A stretch of 64,000 bases of DNA from contig JACVRA010000210.1 in the NCBI GenBank assembly GCA_019828545.1, positions 310,531-374,530 on the forward strand. Reading direction: 5' to 3'. This DNA is from Paracamarosporium sp. OC-R06-R3 (lineage: Eukaryota > Ascomycota > Dothideomycetes > Pleosporales > Didymosphaeriaceae). This document shows positions 10,422 through 23,497 of this stretch, piece after piece. Each line of letters opens with the position of its first letter. Within the stretch, counting starts at the first letter, position 1. Made by a program: the position numbers and the translations under genes. The notes beneath the pieces are model-generated. The model did not search any database. It saw only the letters and a list, made by a program, of their open reading frames with translations, and was not told the origin of the DNA.

Positions 10422-11403
10422 TTATGCGACGAAGCGTTTAGCAGTTGCGCCCTTTGCGGCTTTTGTGCCCTTGGTGGAGGCCGTGGATGCGGTACCCGCC
10501 GTGCCGGCAGTACCAGCACCAGCACCAGCAGCGCCCGCAGTGGTGCCAGCAGCGGCGGTAGTAGATCCAGCAGCAGTCGTGGTGTTACCCGTCGCCGCGC
10601 CGCTTCCAGCCATCTGGAAAGCAATAACACCACCGAAGGGACCGGCCCTGTTGGCTGGTAGGTATCAGCATCTGGAACGATAAAGAAACATTCAGGGCTC
10701 AAAACTCACAGTTTGCAATCTTCATAAAGCACACGTTCTGCTGGCCCGCAACCGTGCCCGAGCAAGTCGTACCCGCCGGCACGGCGATGTCGATCGGGAA
10801 ATCCATGTTTACGTTTGAGGCGCGCTTGACGAGGCCACGGGCGCGGAGAGCCCAGTACGAAAGACCTCGTGGGACGTTGCCGTTGGCCTTGATGTTGCCC
10901 TTGTTGCCGGGGACATCTGCTCGCCGTTAACATGTGTTCAAGTCGAGAGGACTGAGCTGAAAAAACGTACCAGTTACAACGTTCGCCTGTATACCATCTG
11001 CGAACTGGCCTGTGGCAGTTGGATCGATCATGGCCTGGACGGGACCCGCGCCGTCTGTCGTGACGATGTGGAAGGTGCCCTGGATGCTTCCGCCATCGCT
11101 GACCTGGGGCAGCGTGGAACCGCTCTGCTCCATGGTGGCGGCTACCATGGCAGCTTTGTTCTGGCCGTTACCCTGGGTCTTGCCCAAGCCGTTGGTCGCA
11201 ATGTTGGTCTTTCCGAAGACGGTGGTATCGACTTCGGTGACTTTGTTCTTTCCTGGGCCTGGGACGATGCCGCCCTGGATACCAATGGCGGTGCCGTTGC
11301 CTCCGGCATCGCCGGTGACCGCTGCGACCTTGCCGTGGGCGGAGATGAGGGTTGGAGTGAGGGAAAGGGTGGCGAAGAGGATGGCGTTGGTGTTGAAGTA
11401 CAT
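10422..11403 (-). CDS. Secreted Egh16/Gas1-like protein (DUF3129 family)
   Basis: Relative of appressorium-associated secreted proteins (Egh16 of powdery mildew, Gas1/Gas2 of Magnaporthe). Three exons, 10971-11403, 10710-10916 and 10422-10654, join to 290 aa with introns of 54 and 55 nt. The signal peptide (about 1-22) ends ...LISA, so the mature protein would begin with His23 (HGKVAAVTGDAGG). The family segments FGKTNIATNGLGKTQGNG and AGPFGGVIAFQM are visible. The last ~65 residues are an Ala/Gly/Thr-rich tail, probably O-glycosylated or wall-associated. In the third exon the nearer acceptor gives a frame without family sequence, so I chose the next AG, which restores AGPFGG. Biochemical activity of the family is unsettled; a role at the host or substrate surface is inferred. 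Confidence 0.85.
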
Positions 11404-12848
11404 GGTTGCTGGTGGGTAAATGGAGAGTAGAGTGAAGGGGAGGGGGTAAGTTGGAGGGAGTGATTAGACACTGTATTGATAGATGAAGAACGGAAACGGA
11501 GCAACGAGTCAATCGCGCTAAGAAGACAATAGGCGGATAGATGAATAGAGTAGAGAAGAGAAGAAGAGAAACTCGCTGAGCTGATGATGTTTTTTGGAGT
11601 CGTGATCGTCCTGCTCTTTATACATCTCCGTATGCGTACCTGTGCCTGCCATCGCGGAGTTACCATTCCGCCAGATCAGGACTCAAAACCTCAGCTGAGG
11701 CCGTGCTATTCCGCATCATCGTGTGCTAGAGGCTCAGGCGGCGCTCGCGGGTTTCACGCCCAACATCTGCGGCATCAAGGCTTGTTGCTGACTGGGGTTA
11801 TAGCCCAAGGTGTTGTTATGCAAACTAAGCTTTTGACAAGCCTTAGTGCGAGCGCTTCCAGGCCTGAGTACTACTGAGTACTAGCGGGAGTTGCTGGTTT
11901 CGTGAACAAACGACTATGCGCCCGTTCGAGAGCGATATCTCCATGGTACTTGGAAATAGCTGGACAGCTCAAGTCGACTCAGATCTCTAATAGTCCCCCA
12001 AACATGCCCGTAGGACCACGAAAACCACTCAGAATAGCTCTTTCGCCCATCTACCAACACTGCATCGTCGCATTCCCAACCCGGTTAGCCTTCCGTCTAC
12101 ACTTGCAACTCCACGCGACCCAAGTTTCAACACCAAGCCCTCGACATTTCGAAACCCACAGCCACCCACACACCCAAGTAAATCCCGCAGCGAACAAAAC
12201 GCGCCACGGTCTTAAAACGCATTGCACCGACTGCAAAGGCGGAGGCCTCGCACTGGGCGCTTGCCCATCGGATGCTGAAACGGGCGAAACGCCTCTCTCC
12301 CGTCCGAACCCGCGACGCCTCTCTCCCCACGAGGCCATCATCGACGCCGGGATGCGCTCTCCGAGAGGCTGGTTATTCCCGCGTGCTGCTTAGCGCTTGT
12401 TCCTCTTTAAGCTTTCTGCGCTTGGTAGACCTAAGCAATGCTAGTGCGAAACCTAAATCAAACGCAAGGATACATGTTTGCCGAGGTGCGGTGAAGTAGG
12501 TGGTGGTGGGAGTTGGGTAGAGGTGCCGATTGAACCGGTGGTGAGGGTTGGACGGCGCGTTGACGCCGGCTGTCAAGTTTCGACAGAGGTGACATCTGAC
12601 TGATTTGAAATCCGCCGTGACGTTGTCTTTTGGCACTGACGGTGGAAACGATGAGACACATTCTAGAAGACATAGCGTGCGACGAAGCAGTTGAAGATAT
12701 CGGAAAAAGCCGCATGTCATTGTAGCGGTGTGGAGCTGGTTGAATAGGGTGTACATTGAAATGATTCATTAGCATATTCTAAAGCCATAATTCGTTTATT
12801 TTGACAGTTCGCTCCCAACGTCTTACAAACTCCTTCTATAACGGGTTC
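11404..12848. other. Intergenic between PDC and the Egh16-like gene
   Basis: About 1.4 kb without a supported gene. The part next to 11404 is the presumed leader and promoter of the Egh16-like gene, and the part near 12848 is the PDC 3' flank. The 163-aa plus-strand frame at 11902-12393 is Pro/His-rich with no domain and is treated as chance. Confidence 0.5.
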
Positions 12849-14618
12849 TTACGAAGCTTCAGCATTTCTCTTCGCGGCGGCTTCCGCGGTGGACTTCAGC
12901 GCTGTAGGTGCATCATCCCATGGCATTACCAGCTCGACGAAACGTAGCTTCTGGGTTTCGCCGCTCGAGAACTCCTTGTCCAAGAACAACTCTTCTACTT
13001 GCTTCTTTGTCTCCACCCTGTAAGTCAGATATTGTTCCTTTGGTGCGCCAAATGCCGCAGGTAGATCCTTGTACTTCCACTCCTGCACATCGTTGTAAGA
13101 GTCTTCCCATCCGTGAATGAACCGCTCGATCGTATACCCGTTGTTGCAGATGACGAAGATGATGGGGTTCAGTTTGTTGCGAAGCATCGTGCTGACTTCT
13201 TGCGCAGTGAGCTGGAACGAACCATCACCAGTGAAGAGAATCGTGCGCTTGATGCCCTTCTCTTTGGCGGCGAGAGCAGCACCTTGGCATGAGCCGGTGG
13301 CGTAGCCGATGCTGCCCCAAAGAACCTGTGAGATGGCAGTCACATCATCCGGGAACCTCGTCTCCCATATGCCAAAGTTTGCAGTGCCGGTCTCTGTGAT
13401 GACAACGTCCTTGGGCTGCAACCACTGGCCTAGACGGGGCCAGAACCAGGCTTGAGTTATTGTTGGCTCGGGTGACTTGATTTCATCATGCGGAATCTCG
13501 TTGTTTGGTTTGGGTCCACTTTCGATGCTGAGCTGGCCTAGCTTGGCCGTTACCTTCTTCAGCACGCCATTCATGCGCACACCTGGATACTCAGAATACC
13601 GCACCTTGATACCGTAGCTGTGGAAATCGATGGTGTTGAGCTGGGAGACGCGGTACGTGAAGCCAGCGGTATTGAAGTCACTCTTGATGGCGCCAATGCT
13701 GATGACCAGGTCCGCGGATTCGACACGCTCACGTACACCCTTGTTGCTACCATCACCGGCGTAGACACCGCCATAGTTGGGCAAAGTCTCGTTGACGGCA
13801 CCCTTGCCCATTGGCGCTACAAAGACAGGAATGCCAGACTTCTCAACGAATTCATGTGTCTCGTCCAATGCTCGGTGGCGGATTGCGCAGGCATCGACCA
13901 ATATGACCGGATTCCGAGCTGCGTGCAGGTACTTGAGGACTACATCAACCACATAATCCTCCTGTTCGGGGTCGTTCGGGGGATAAGCCAGATCCAGTGG
14001 TGTCTTGAGCCGATCACCGTCGATCTTCTTCTGGACCATGTCGGTGGGGAGCGCAATGTAGACTGGTCTTGACTGCAGGATGCACTCCCGAATTGCATTG
14101 TCGATTAAAGTTGCCGCTTCGTGTTGATTGTTCAGCATGGAAACCGCACACGAAATTTGGGCTGACATCTTGGAGAAGACATTGAAGTCGCCATTGCCGA
14201 GAGTGTGGTGAAGCAAAAGTCCGTTCTTCTGGGCCGCCGTGGTCGGATAGCCGACGATGTGGATGATGGGGACGTACTCAGAGTAGGCTCCTGCGATGGC
14301 ATTGACGGCGGAAAGTTCACCCACGCCAAACGTGGTGATGATAGCGGAAACACCTTTTACACGTGCATAACCGTCGGCGGCGTATCCAGCGTTCAATTCA
14401 TTGCAGTTTCCAACCCAGTGGAGGCCCGCAGGCTTGAGATAGTCGAGAGCAACGAGATTGTAGTCGCCCGGTAGACCGTGGACTGAGCGGACGCCGACTT
14501 CGTGAAGGCGTTTGAAGAGGTACTAGTACGCGTTAGGAATGATGGTGTAGGTTGGTGGATTACTCACCTCTGCAACGTCGATAGGATTCTGGATTTCCTG
14601 CGTTCGCAGATCTGCCAT
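12849..14618 (-). CDS. PDC: Pyruvate decarboxylase
   Basis: TPP- and Mg2+-dependent cytosolic enzyme converting pyruvate to acetaldehyde and CO2, the first step of ethanol formation and of the PDH bypass. Two exons, 14568-14618 (17 codons) and 12849-14522, join across a 45-nt intron (GTGAGT ... ACTAG) to 574 aa, the normal fungal length. Visible are the N-terminal PYR domain with [13 protein letters not shown] and the conserved Glu in [16 protein letters not shown], and the C-terminal PP domain with the TPP motif from GDGSFQLT to CNNGYTIE. The family's adjacent catalytic His pair is present in [11 protein letters not shown]. The protein is complete. The 5' exon is very short, as in other fungal PDC genes. 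iPGM lies about 7 kb away, but nothing shows a functional cluster. Confidence 0.96.
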
Positions 14619-16409
14619 GTTGACAGGACAGGTATGTACAGTAGAAAGGCTGGTGAGGGCTGAGAGATCGTTGTCGCGATGCTGCTGCACTTCGGCAGCT
14701 CGCGGGAGCTTTTTGTAGAGGTAGCAGGCTATGACGATACGGTGCGGGACACGCGTTAGTCAGGCACAGCATCGGCCCACCCTCACATGTGGTGTGATCG
14801 ATAGTGCTAGTCCCAACAACATGCAGCTTTCTCTCGAAGTTGAAAGATTGCTTCCGATCAGTCGCCGTTGCAAGTTATGATTTTCTCTGTTCTTGTTGTT
14901 GGCATTGCTAGACACCAAAGCACCCACTTGGCAGCCGATGAAGCTGTTCAAGCCTCGCATCGCAGCGCTGCTTGACAGTCCATGGACGGGGACACGGAAA
15001 AAAGAGGCTATCGCGAGCTGATTGCTCTGGCGCGCACATGTCGCCACGTTCGTCACGTACGCGGATGTACCAGGTGTGAGGCTCTGCGCCGCTATCGTGA
15101 CACCCCACGCCGCCTGCACCACCGACCGGCGAGCAGTGGCAGACCGCTTGGATATCACCAGAGCGTTTCATCGGCCCGCGGCTCTGAGCGATGGGCGATC
15201 TCAGGATGGAGCGACATGGCCACGGCCACAAGAGAGGCGATACGTGTGCGTGGAGTGACTTGGCACGGCGTACGGCGGGTACTGCCACTGGGCTAGACGT
15301 TGTGACAGGCGGAGACCGGCTGCTGGTTCCATGCGCGCCGTCTCAGAGTTCCAAAGCGCACAGGTGTAGAAAATCTTGCACTCAGAGTAAGATGAGATGC
15401 GAGATTGCACAGTCTAGAACGTGCTCGTCGTAAGAGGGCGCAAAGATGGCCCGCCCAAGCACGGCGAGGGAGCGAGAGAGCCAGACATGCTTTGTTCGCA
15501 GCAGTGTTTGCATGCACACACCGAGTAGTACTGCCATTGTCATTGCCGTTGCCATTGTCGAGTGCTGTCCAGGACTGTGCAGTCGTCGTCGGGCCGATGA
15601 GCTTCATGGTCCCAGATCCACACCCAAGTTTCGTCTCACCATGGTCAACACAGCCAAGCATCCCGAGCGAGCCCTCACATGCTGAGCTGGACCAGAGCAA
15701 CAGCGTGCTGGTCGCAGGGCGGCCAACAGCAATCCGGCCACTGTGCCCCAGCGTAGATCAAGGAGCTCACGTTGCCCGTTGCCTCTCTTGGGTCCGACTC
15801 CAACGAGGGATCAGGTAGCCGCGCTCGGGCCACCGACGCCTCCTCCACCCATCTCACCTCTGGTCTGGGCATACTCCAGCTCACCAGCCAGGTCCCAGAC
15901 GCCGCCCTCCTCCCACCCCGTGCCCACCACCACCCCGTCCTCGCCGCCGCCGCCGCCTGCATCAATCCTCCGCGAGTGCGGCACCCGTCCGCTGCATTGC
16001 TGCGCCCGCCCGCCCGCCCGCCCGAGTGCACCGCGCCTTTGTTGTCGAGCCTGGCCTCGCAAGCGCCGTGCCCAGCTCGAGTGTGTTAGACACAGCTTAC
16101 GCCGGATCTCGCAACCGACTGCCCGCTCCCCTATCCCTCCGCACCGCCTGCCATTGCTGTCGCGCGAACCCTCCGCGACGTCGACATCCGCCGTTGCCCT
16201 ACCACGATACGCGCCGCCGCCGAGGATCGAGCTCCGCCCTCCGCCAGCTGCCCGCGAGTCAGGCTCGGCGAGCTCGCAGCATATTTCGCCCACGACGACG
16301 TCTGCTGCTCCAGTCACGCCGGGCTGCTGGACGTCTTGTCGCATCGACATGCCGTAATGCGCAGTGCCTTCACTCGCAGCACTGAGCAGCCTGTTGTCGA
16401 GGCCTCGAC
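14619..16409. other. Intergenic between PDC and BCK1
   Basis: About 1.8 kb, divergent promoter space of PDC (minus) and BCK1 (plus). The 700 bp before BCK1 is very GC- and pyrimidine-rich, with a CCCG tetranucleotide tract at about 16004-16024. That composition opens several long frames on both strands (for example 15743-16357 and 15811-16416) with no protein-like pattern. It probably contains a long BCK1 leader. No gene supported. Confidence 0.5.
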
Positions 16410-19400
16410 ATGACAATTGCTTCGCGCCAGCGCTCTACCTCCAATATATCCAGCACCTCGGATCGTTCAGGCCGCCGCGGGCCCCCCACGCCGCTCTCTG
16501 GCGTACGCTCGAATCTCGGCCTGTCTGAATACGACGTACAGAATTTGGTTTCTCCCCCGCTCCTCACACCCTCTGGCGGCACTGGCTCGCCATATTCGCT
16601 GCTCTCCCCAGGAAGCTCCTACTCGACCAGCCCGCGGGCTCGGGCGCATACAGTTGCAGACTCCAACTTGATCCAGAGACAGCAAAACTACTTGACGCAG
16701 CCTGCCATGCATCAATACAACCTTCCTCCGCCGCCACCCCAACCCACCTCCAACCCCGCCACCCATAACATAAACCTACCCCCGCCGCCCCCTCGCCCAC
16801 CGACAAATCTTAGTGGCATGCAAATCGGCCCTTCGACCCATCAAAACTATGGCTGGGGTGCACCGCGACAGCAGTACAATCCGGGCGCGTACCACAACTA
16901 TCAGCTTCCTCCTCCTCCAGGGCCTCCACCGTTACAGCAGCAGCAAACCCAAGAAGCGCCGCTAACATCCGCCACTTATATACCGGGTGGAGAGTCTTTC
17001 GGGCCGGGAGTCGGTATCCCGCCTTTGCACACAAGACAATACCAGGAGCCTGCGTTTTACAGTGAAGAGTCATACTCGGCCAACACCGACACATCTGCCC
17101 CCAACTTTCCAGTACAAAATTACGGTGCCACCACTGGGTACCCCCCCACCACCCGCAGCCACTTGAACATCCCTACCGAGAGAGCTCTGGGCTATGATTC
17201 ACCCGGACCACCCACAGCTACGATGCAGAATCCCATGCCGCAAACCCATGGCAGTGTGTATTATCGTAACGACAACACTGGTACGACCCCGATCTCACCG
17301 CATGACGCGGCTTCTCAATGGCCTTCGGAACGTGTTCAGATGTGGCTGGCGAGTTACGGCTTCTCGAGGGATTGGCAGGAGACATTTAAGAAGCTGGGTC
17401 TGGAAGGTACTAGATTCTTGGAGATTGGACGTGGCCATGGTGGGAAGGGCAATGTTGGCATGATGCACCAAGTCATCTTTCCGCAGCTGGCGAAACAATG
17501 CACAGCGAGTGGGACTGGTTGGGACCAGAATAGAGAAAGAGACGAAGGTCGAAAACTGCGTAGGTTGGTCCGCGCAATCGTCGAAACAGGAAGCTCAAAC
17601 AACGTGCGGATGCCGCAAAGGCAAGACACAGGCATGACGTTGGCCAGTGCAGGCACCGAGGGTACAGTTGAAAACTCTCCATACCTGGGCACAGGTCGCG
17701 ACCAATTTGGGTCGACGCCCACGACGGCTGGAGGCGGTGAAGAGAGCCCGGGACGTCAAATGCCCCTCAACTCACCTGGCTCCGCAACTGTTCCTCGCCA
17801 ACGTAATTTCACGGTGCCCGGTCTCGGTCCACCGCCTGATTACAATGAAACGTCAGGCTTGGGCGCTTTCTCGAAGGAGCACCGTGAGGTGCTGCGCGAC
17901 TTGGATGCCAAACCCAGCTACCGACATAGCCCCAATGCCTCTGGTGAATTCGCGCCATCTTCGTTCGGCACTTCGAATCACCGCGAGGCGATGAGGCAAG
18001 CAAGCCCGCAACACAGTCCCGGCTTACAGTCGGCACGCCTTGCGAACAGTGGTCAGCACAGTGCGGGGTTGAACTCGTCAACCGGCAGGTACTATAGCAG
18101 TCATGCCCGCGGCAACAGCTCCGAGTCCAATCTATCGACATTCGCTACCGCTGGATCCGTTAATGGTGGAGTCTCTGGTCCACCCTCGGGCAGATCCGTT
18201 GACGGTAGGTCGGAGAGTCGTACCGAGAAAAGGACTGGCTTCGAAGGCTCCCGGCCGGGCACTGGCATGTCGAGGCACGATAGCGCAGAAATTCCAACGA
18301 GTGCCAAAGAACACAAGGGATTTATTGGGGCTTTGCCCAAGTTTATGCGGAGAGATAAGAAGAAGGAGGAAGGCCACCCTTCGTCTGACGATACTAGTCT
18401 CGATTCTCCAACGAGTCCAGCGAGCCATCGGAATCCTGCTGCCGGAACATTCTTCGGTAAATCCGGATTAAACTCCAGTGAAACGTCATTGAACGAACGT
18501 CCATCCTCTCGCCGTTCTGCCCAAAATGATCCGGAGAGTCGAACGGGTATTCGCGGTCGAGGCTCATCTATTAGAGAGGGCGAGCGAAAATACGCGTTTG
18601 TTACCCCAGATGGCTGGAACTACCGCTTGGTCGACATCTCCAACGCCGGCAGCGCGGCAGCGCTACGAGAACTCGTTTGCGAAGAGCTTAATCGAGGACT
18701 CAGTCGGACGCCTGGCGTGCAATTCCACTTGACGTCTCCGGGACAGTATGAGCACAACGACCCCCTTACCGATTCCAAGCTGCTGAACGCCCGAACGCAA
18801 CACGGCAACAGACTAGGAGATCTCAAAATATTCGTCAAAATTCCTCGAGAAGCACAATTACCTTCCTCCACCGGTTTGGGTGTTTCTATTCCTGGAAAGC
18901 CTATTGATGAGGCTACATATGCTCGACTGAACGAGCTCGACCCAGATGTCAAATCTGGCGAATCCACTCTTGTCCCAGACAAGACTGGTAGATTACGCAC
19001 GCTGGCAGAGAGACAAGAGCTGACCCCCGAAGCAGTAGCGGAGCGCCTTAATGGCGGCAGCAGAGTAACAGAGCGGTCTTGGGCTATAGGTGATGATCTT
19101 CCAGAAGAAGAACGTCAGAAGCTTCTCCATGCTGCTTCGGAGGAGCACCAGCGGGAGAATAAGCGTAAGCAGCAAGCCTACCTAGCGTCTCGTCAAGAGA
19201 AACTGAAGAAAGAAGCTCCTATACCCTCGTCGTCCAAAGACGTGGGGATCCACAGTCCTGGCGTTATTGACTTCGACGAACCGCGTAATTCACCATACGA
19301 AGCGCCCAAATCGTTTGACGATCGGAGAAAGAGCAAGCAGTTGGTGCCGCTCAGAGAGCCACCGCCTGTACCCGGGGATTCAAGTACGTTAATCAAAGCT

Positions 19401-21838
19401 AATTCGTTATCAAAGACCAAGAAAGACCGCACGTCGTGGCCTGATGGTGAGGACGCCCAAGCAAAGCGAGCCTCAACCGAATCAGATCTCTCTAAGCGGA
19501 AAGCTATACCTCAGGGACCCAGCGGTTTGTCCAGTATCGCTGCTGCGATAATCGGGGCTGGCAACGTTGGTAGTTCAGTCGGTGCGGCCAACAAGGCGCC
19601 TCCTAAGGTTCCTCCGAAAGATGCTGGTGAAAGCGTGCGTCCCTCGCAGAGAGTTCTCCAAGAAAACGGCTTTGGATCCATGTCCGGTTCTGGGAGGAAT
19701 AGTCCAGGTGGGTCACCTCGCAGCCCTAGGTCTCTGACCATGAGCAAGGGCAATGTTCCGTTTATGATACCTGACTATGAGGAAGATGTACCCGATGATG
19801 TTTCGCTTGACAAGCCGCTCCTGAAGCTGAAGATGCCGAGTGCGCCCAACCCGGCAATTTCGAAGCTCAAGGATGATCTACCAACGCGAACAAGATCACC
19901 CGACATCAGTCCTCACTCTGCGCACCCACCAGCCTCAGCCCTTTCTCGCGACTCTTCAAGAATGTCAATGTATGGAGGGACGATTGACTTTGACGAAGCT
20001 CGAGTGTCATTCCACTCGAAGTCCCCAATGCTAGATCCTGTGGATTCTGATGACGATTCTGACGATGGGCTGTTCGCTATGCCTCTGGCTAAAACTGGGC
20101 CTGCTACTCCTGCTAAGAACGGCCCAGCGACATCAATCGATCCTCGTGGTCAGAGGCCTAATCTCACATTGAAAACTTCGCGGTCAAAGAATTCACTAGA
20201 CCGGGTGGCGGAAAGATCAGGCGAGCAAAGTGCAGCGACAGACGATACTCGTAGCTCCCAGGCGAACGAGTTACACCCAGAAACCCCTCACTCTAATACA
20301 TGGACGGACTCGCCTGACGATAGAGGAGGATTTAACAATGTTCTACGCCGGGAATCGTTTGCCTCGGATCTGTGGGCTAATCGACCTCCCGCGGAAGCCC
20401 TTGTTGAGCACCTTGACGAGTTCTTCCCCAATGTCAACCTTGACCAGCCCATGCTGGAAGAGGATACTGACGACACTGACGCGTCAACCGAACTGACCAG
20501 TGACTTTTCCAAAGACAGTCGCTCTGTCACGCCAGCCTCGTCGTTTGAGGACACCAGCACTGTCAATCCGCCTCCCAATAGGGCGTCAGTCCAGTCAATA
20601 GCGCAACGCAATATCCGCAAATCGGGTGTAGGCCTAGGTCGCACCAAGTCAATCCGTGAAGTGGTAAAGTCGCAATATCAGCCGCTTGAAAAGAGGCCTC
20701 TCCCAGGACCGGTTCCCACGACGACTGCAGGGCCCTCGCGTGTTACTACGCTGCGGGGTGGCGGAGACATTGTGCGCAGAAAGTCGACAAAGATGTTCCA
20801 CGCAAAGATTGAGCAAGTCAAGCCCCCACGAGGGTCCAGGTTAATCCAGCTAGAAACCATTCCCCAGGATCATCTACCTCTTCCGCAACGTCAGCCTACC
20901 TTCAAATGGATGAAGGGTCAACTCATCGGCAAAGGAACGTTTGGTCGTGTATATCTTGGTATGAACATCACCACGGGTGAACTGATTGCAGTCAAGCAAG
21001 TTGAAGTCAATCCCAAGGCCGCTGGCTCGGACAAAGATAAGATTAAAGAGCTTGTGAAGAGCTTGGATCAGGAGATCGATACGATGCAGCACCTGGATCA
21101 TGCGAATATCGTGCAATATTTGGGTTGCGAGAAGAAGGAGTACAGCATATCCATCTTCCTCGAATACATCAGTGGTGGCTCTGTAGGCTCATGTATTCGC
21201 AAGCATGGAAAATTCGAAGAGAGCGTTGTCAGCTCGCTCACGAGACAGACGCTGGGTGGATTGGCGTACTTGCACAGAGAAGGCATCCTTCACCGTGATC
21301 TGAAGGCCGACAACATCCTGCTTGATCTCGACGGCACGTGCAAGATTTCCGACTTTGGTATATCCAAGAAAACGGACAATATTTACGGAAACGACATCAC
21401 GAACAGCATGCAGGGATCCGTGTTCTGGATGGCACCCGAGGTGATACGCTCCCAGGGACAGGGTTACTCGGCCAAGGTTGACATATGGTCGCTCGGCTGC
21501 GTGGTGCTCGAAATGTTCGCAGGGAAGCGACCGTGGTCGAAAGAAGAAGCCATCGGCGCCATTTACAAGCTAGGCAGTCTGAACCAGGCACCTCCCATTC
21601 CAGAAGACGTCTCCAGGGTCATCGGAGTGGAGGGCTTGAGTTTCATGTACGATTGCTTCACCATGTAAGTTATTTTTGCCACTTGGGATGATTGAACATG
21701 TGCTAATGGCGGTGCAGCGATCCGGCCGAGCGGCCGACTGCCGAGACGTTACTCCGTTCGCCGTTCTGCTTCCTGGACCCGAACTACAACTTCCTCGACA
21801 CGGAGCTGTACGCCAAGATTCGGGGTGCGTTCCAGTAA
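16410..21838 (+). CDS. BCK1: MAP kinase kinase kinase, Bck1 type (cell wall integrity)
   Basis: MAPKKK that in fungi acts below protein kinase C and above Mkk1/2-Slt2 to control cell-wall integrity. Exon 1 is 16410-21664 and exon 2 is 21718-21838, with a 53-nt intron inside kinase subdomain XI, giving 1791 aa. Order: a disordered Ser/Pro/Gln-rich N-terminus with polyproline runs; a SAM-like region (about 303-345, WPSERVQMWLASYGFSRDWQ); a Ras-association-like region (about 727-815, KYAFVTPDGWNYRLVDI); long disordered segments with acidic patches; and the C-terminal kinase (from about 1498) with GKGTFGRVYLG, VAVK-equivalent IAVKQVEVN, HRDLKADN (near 1628), DFGIS and GSVFWMAPE. Architecture and length match Bck1/MIK-1/Mck1. 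The RA assignment is from pattern only. Confidence 0.93.
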
Positions 21839-22780
21839 AGGCGGGTTTCCTATTTTCGACGCGTCGAAATTTCATATTGTTGTTCATGAAGGGGCACGTT
21901 GTTTGTGCGATGTTACAAGGAGCACATATACCCATACTGGCTTTCCTACTTCAGTTATTGTTCGTGTATTAGTGATGGCTGCACGCGGTGTAGCGGTCTC
22001 CACGCTTACGAATCTTTCCTTTGGGTTCCAGCAAGGGCGTCATTGTGGGCGTGGACATCAGGGCACCAGGGCACCAGGGCGGCGGCACAGGGCCCTTGAG
22101 GAATGGAGGGGCGCGGTCGGAACTGGATGCATTTCGTCATTGTTCAGCACAAGACAGCGCCTCGCTCTGCATGTGCTGTGGCTGGGTGCCCGGGCGGGAG
22201 GACGGGGTTAAGGCCTTTTCTTTGTCGTAGCTGTAGTTGGGCGGCAGGGTGTTGGGCCTGTCGAATGAGAGCACTTTTCCCTGAGACTGCGGACTTCGCC
22301 GGGCCGGCCCTCGAGAGAGGCGACTTTCCCGCGGCACCGCCGTGGTGTAGCGCCAGTGGCATGACGCAGGGTCGGCAGGTCGGCGGGCCGTGAGACGCGC
22401 ACCAAACGTGTGACGCGCATCATCAGATGTCGCGTCGTCCATCAGGTGACGCCCGTGTGCCATTCACGTTTGCACGTCGTGGGGCAGTGTAATGCGTGCA
22501 GGGCGTCGGCTTTTGGTGGTGCCGCTTGCAACGGGAGGATGCTGTTGGTGCTCCCTGTGGCTGCCGTATATAGGCGCGTGCCTGCTGGGGGCGCCCCATA
22601 TGTCCCTACCCAGACCCAGACCACCCAGACCACCCAGCCCACACGCCCAGACAATCTGCATTGCTTCACCATTCCACTGGCCGCCTGCCTGATTGCCCTA
22701 CCACAGATCGATTAGGCAATTGTTCAGACGCCACGACACTTTGCGTCTTCGCACCACCATATCTACCCGTCCGTCCCACC
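21839..22780. other. Intergenic after BCK1
   Basis: 942 bp with no supported gene. It contains BCK1 3' flank and, close to 22780, the leader of the next gene with short direct repeats of CCAGACCAC (about 22610-22645). A small GGGCACCA direct repeat lies at about 22060-22080. The many short frames overlap one another and look compositional. Confidence 0.5.
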
Positions 22781-23497
22781 ATGGACACGCCCGCCTTCAC
22801 CCCAGAGACTGCATTTGGGCTTGAGCCTGACTCATCGTCCCGCCAAACAAAAACATCCTCTGCACACACAACCGCCGCCATGGCCTTCGACCATTCCGGC
22901 TTCTTCGCCAACAGCCTGCGCCCGCTGTCCCCGCCAGAAAGCCCCTTCAACTTCAACGGCGCCTTCTCAAAGCCTCATTCTACAACCACAACTGTCCCTG
23001 CGTCGCCACATCTGGATCTCCCAAAGCTGGTCAAGAAGCTGGAGCCAGCGACACAGACGCAGCAACCAAAGCCATGGGCCCGCCACGTACAAAGAAAAAC
23101 AGAAGACAATCCATATTTCCCTTCGATCGCAGAGCAGGAGCGCAGCGAGCGGTGGATGCGCGATTCGGCGCGGTTGCCGCAGGCCTCACCACCGCTAGTC
23201 GATTCCCCACCACCTGAGGCGAATGAGGATCCATCGTCGCCGTCGCAATCACATGAAGATATTGAGGACGCACCGGTGCCGGAGCTCTCGCTCTTGCTCT
23301 CGCTCTCACCGGCAGAGCGAAAACGCGCATTGAAGCTTCGGTTGCCAGGGAGGAGTCAGGATTTTCCCGCCAGCCCGCCGGAATCGTTGCCCTCGTCCTC
23401 ATCGACGCCGCCGCTTTCGGCGGAAGAGTATAGGAGAGTGATGGCGGTGCATCTGAAGGAGAGGATGAGGAGGAGGAAGATGGAGTCGTCGCCGTGA
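22781..23497 (+). CDS. Hypothetical Ser/Pro-rich protein, 238 aa
   Basis: Not recognised. It is a single exon with start ATG at 22781 in good context (CACCATGGAC); the frame is open upstream, but that part is non-protein-like. The protein is Ser/Pro/Thr-rich and mostly disordered. Three segments look ordered and may be conserved: SGFFANSLRPLSPPESPFNFNG near the start, KPWARHVQRKTEDNPYF in the middle, and the C-terminal PELSLLLSLSPAERKRALKLRLPG plus a basic helix EEYRRVMAVHLKERMRRRKM. No signal peptide or membrane segment. The basic C-terminal helix could bind nucleic acid or be a nuclear signal; this is inference. Confidence 0.6.
   Translation: MDTPAFTPETAFGLEPDSSSRQTKTSSAHTTAAMAFDHSGFFANSLRPLSPPESPFNFNGAFSKPHSTTTTVPASPHLDLPKLVKKLEPATQTQQPKPWARHVQRKTEDNPYFPSIAEQERSERWMRDSARLPQASPPLVDSPPPEANEDPSSPSQSHEDIEDAPVPELSLLLSLSPAERKRALKLRLPGRSQDFPASPPESLPSSSSTPPLSAEEYRRVMAVHLKERMRRRKMESSP

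Noticed and set aside
10379..10702. Alternative last exon of the Egh16-like gene using the nearer AG
   Set aside because: It gives a Leu/Arg-rich low-complexity frame, while the next AG restores the family AGPFGG segment.
15743..16416. Long frames on both strands upstream of BCK1
   Set aside because: They overlap each other in GC- and pyrimidine-rich DNA and translate into Pro/Arg/Ser simple sequence.
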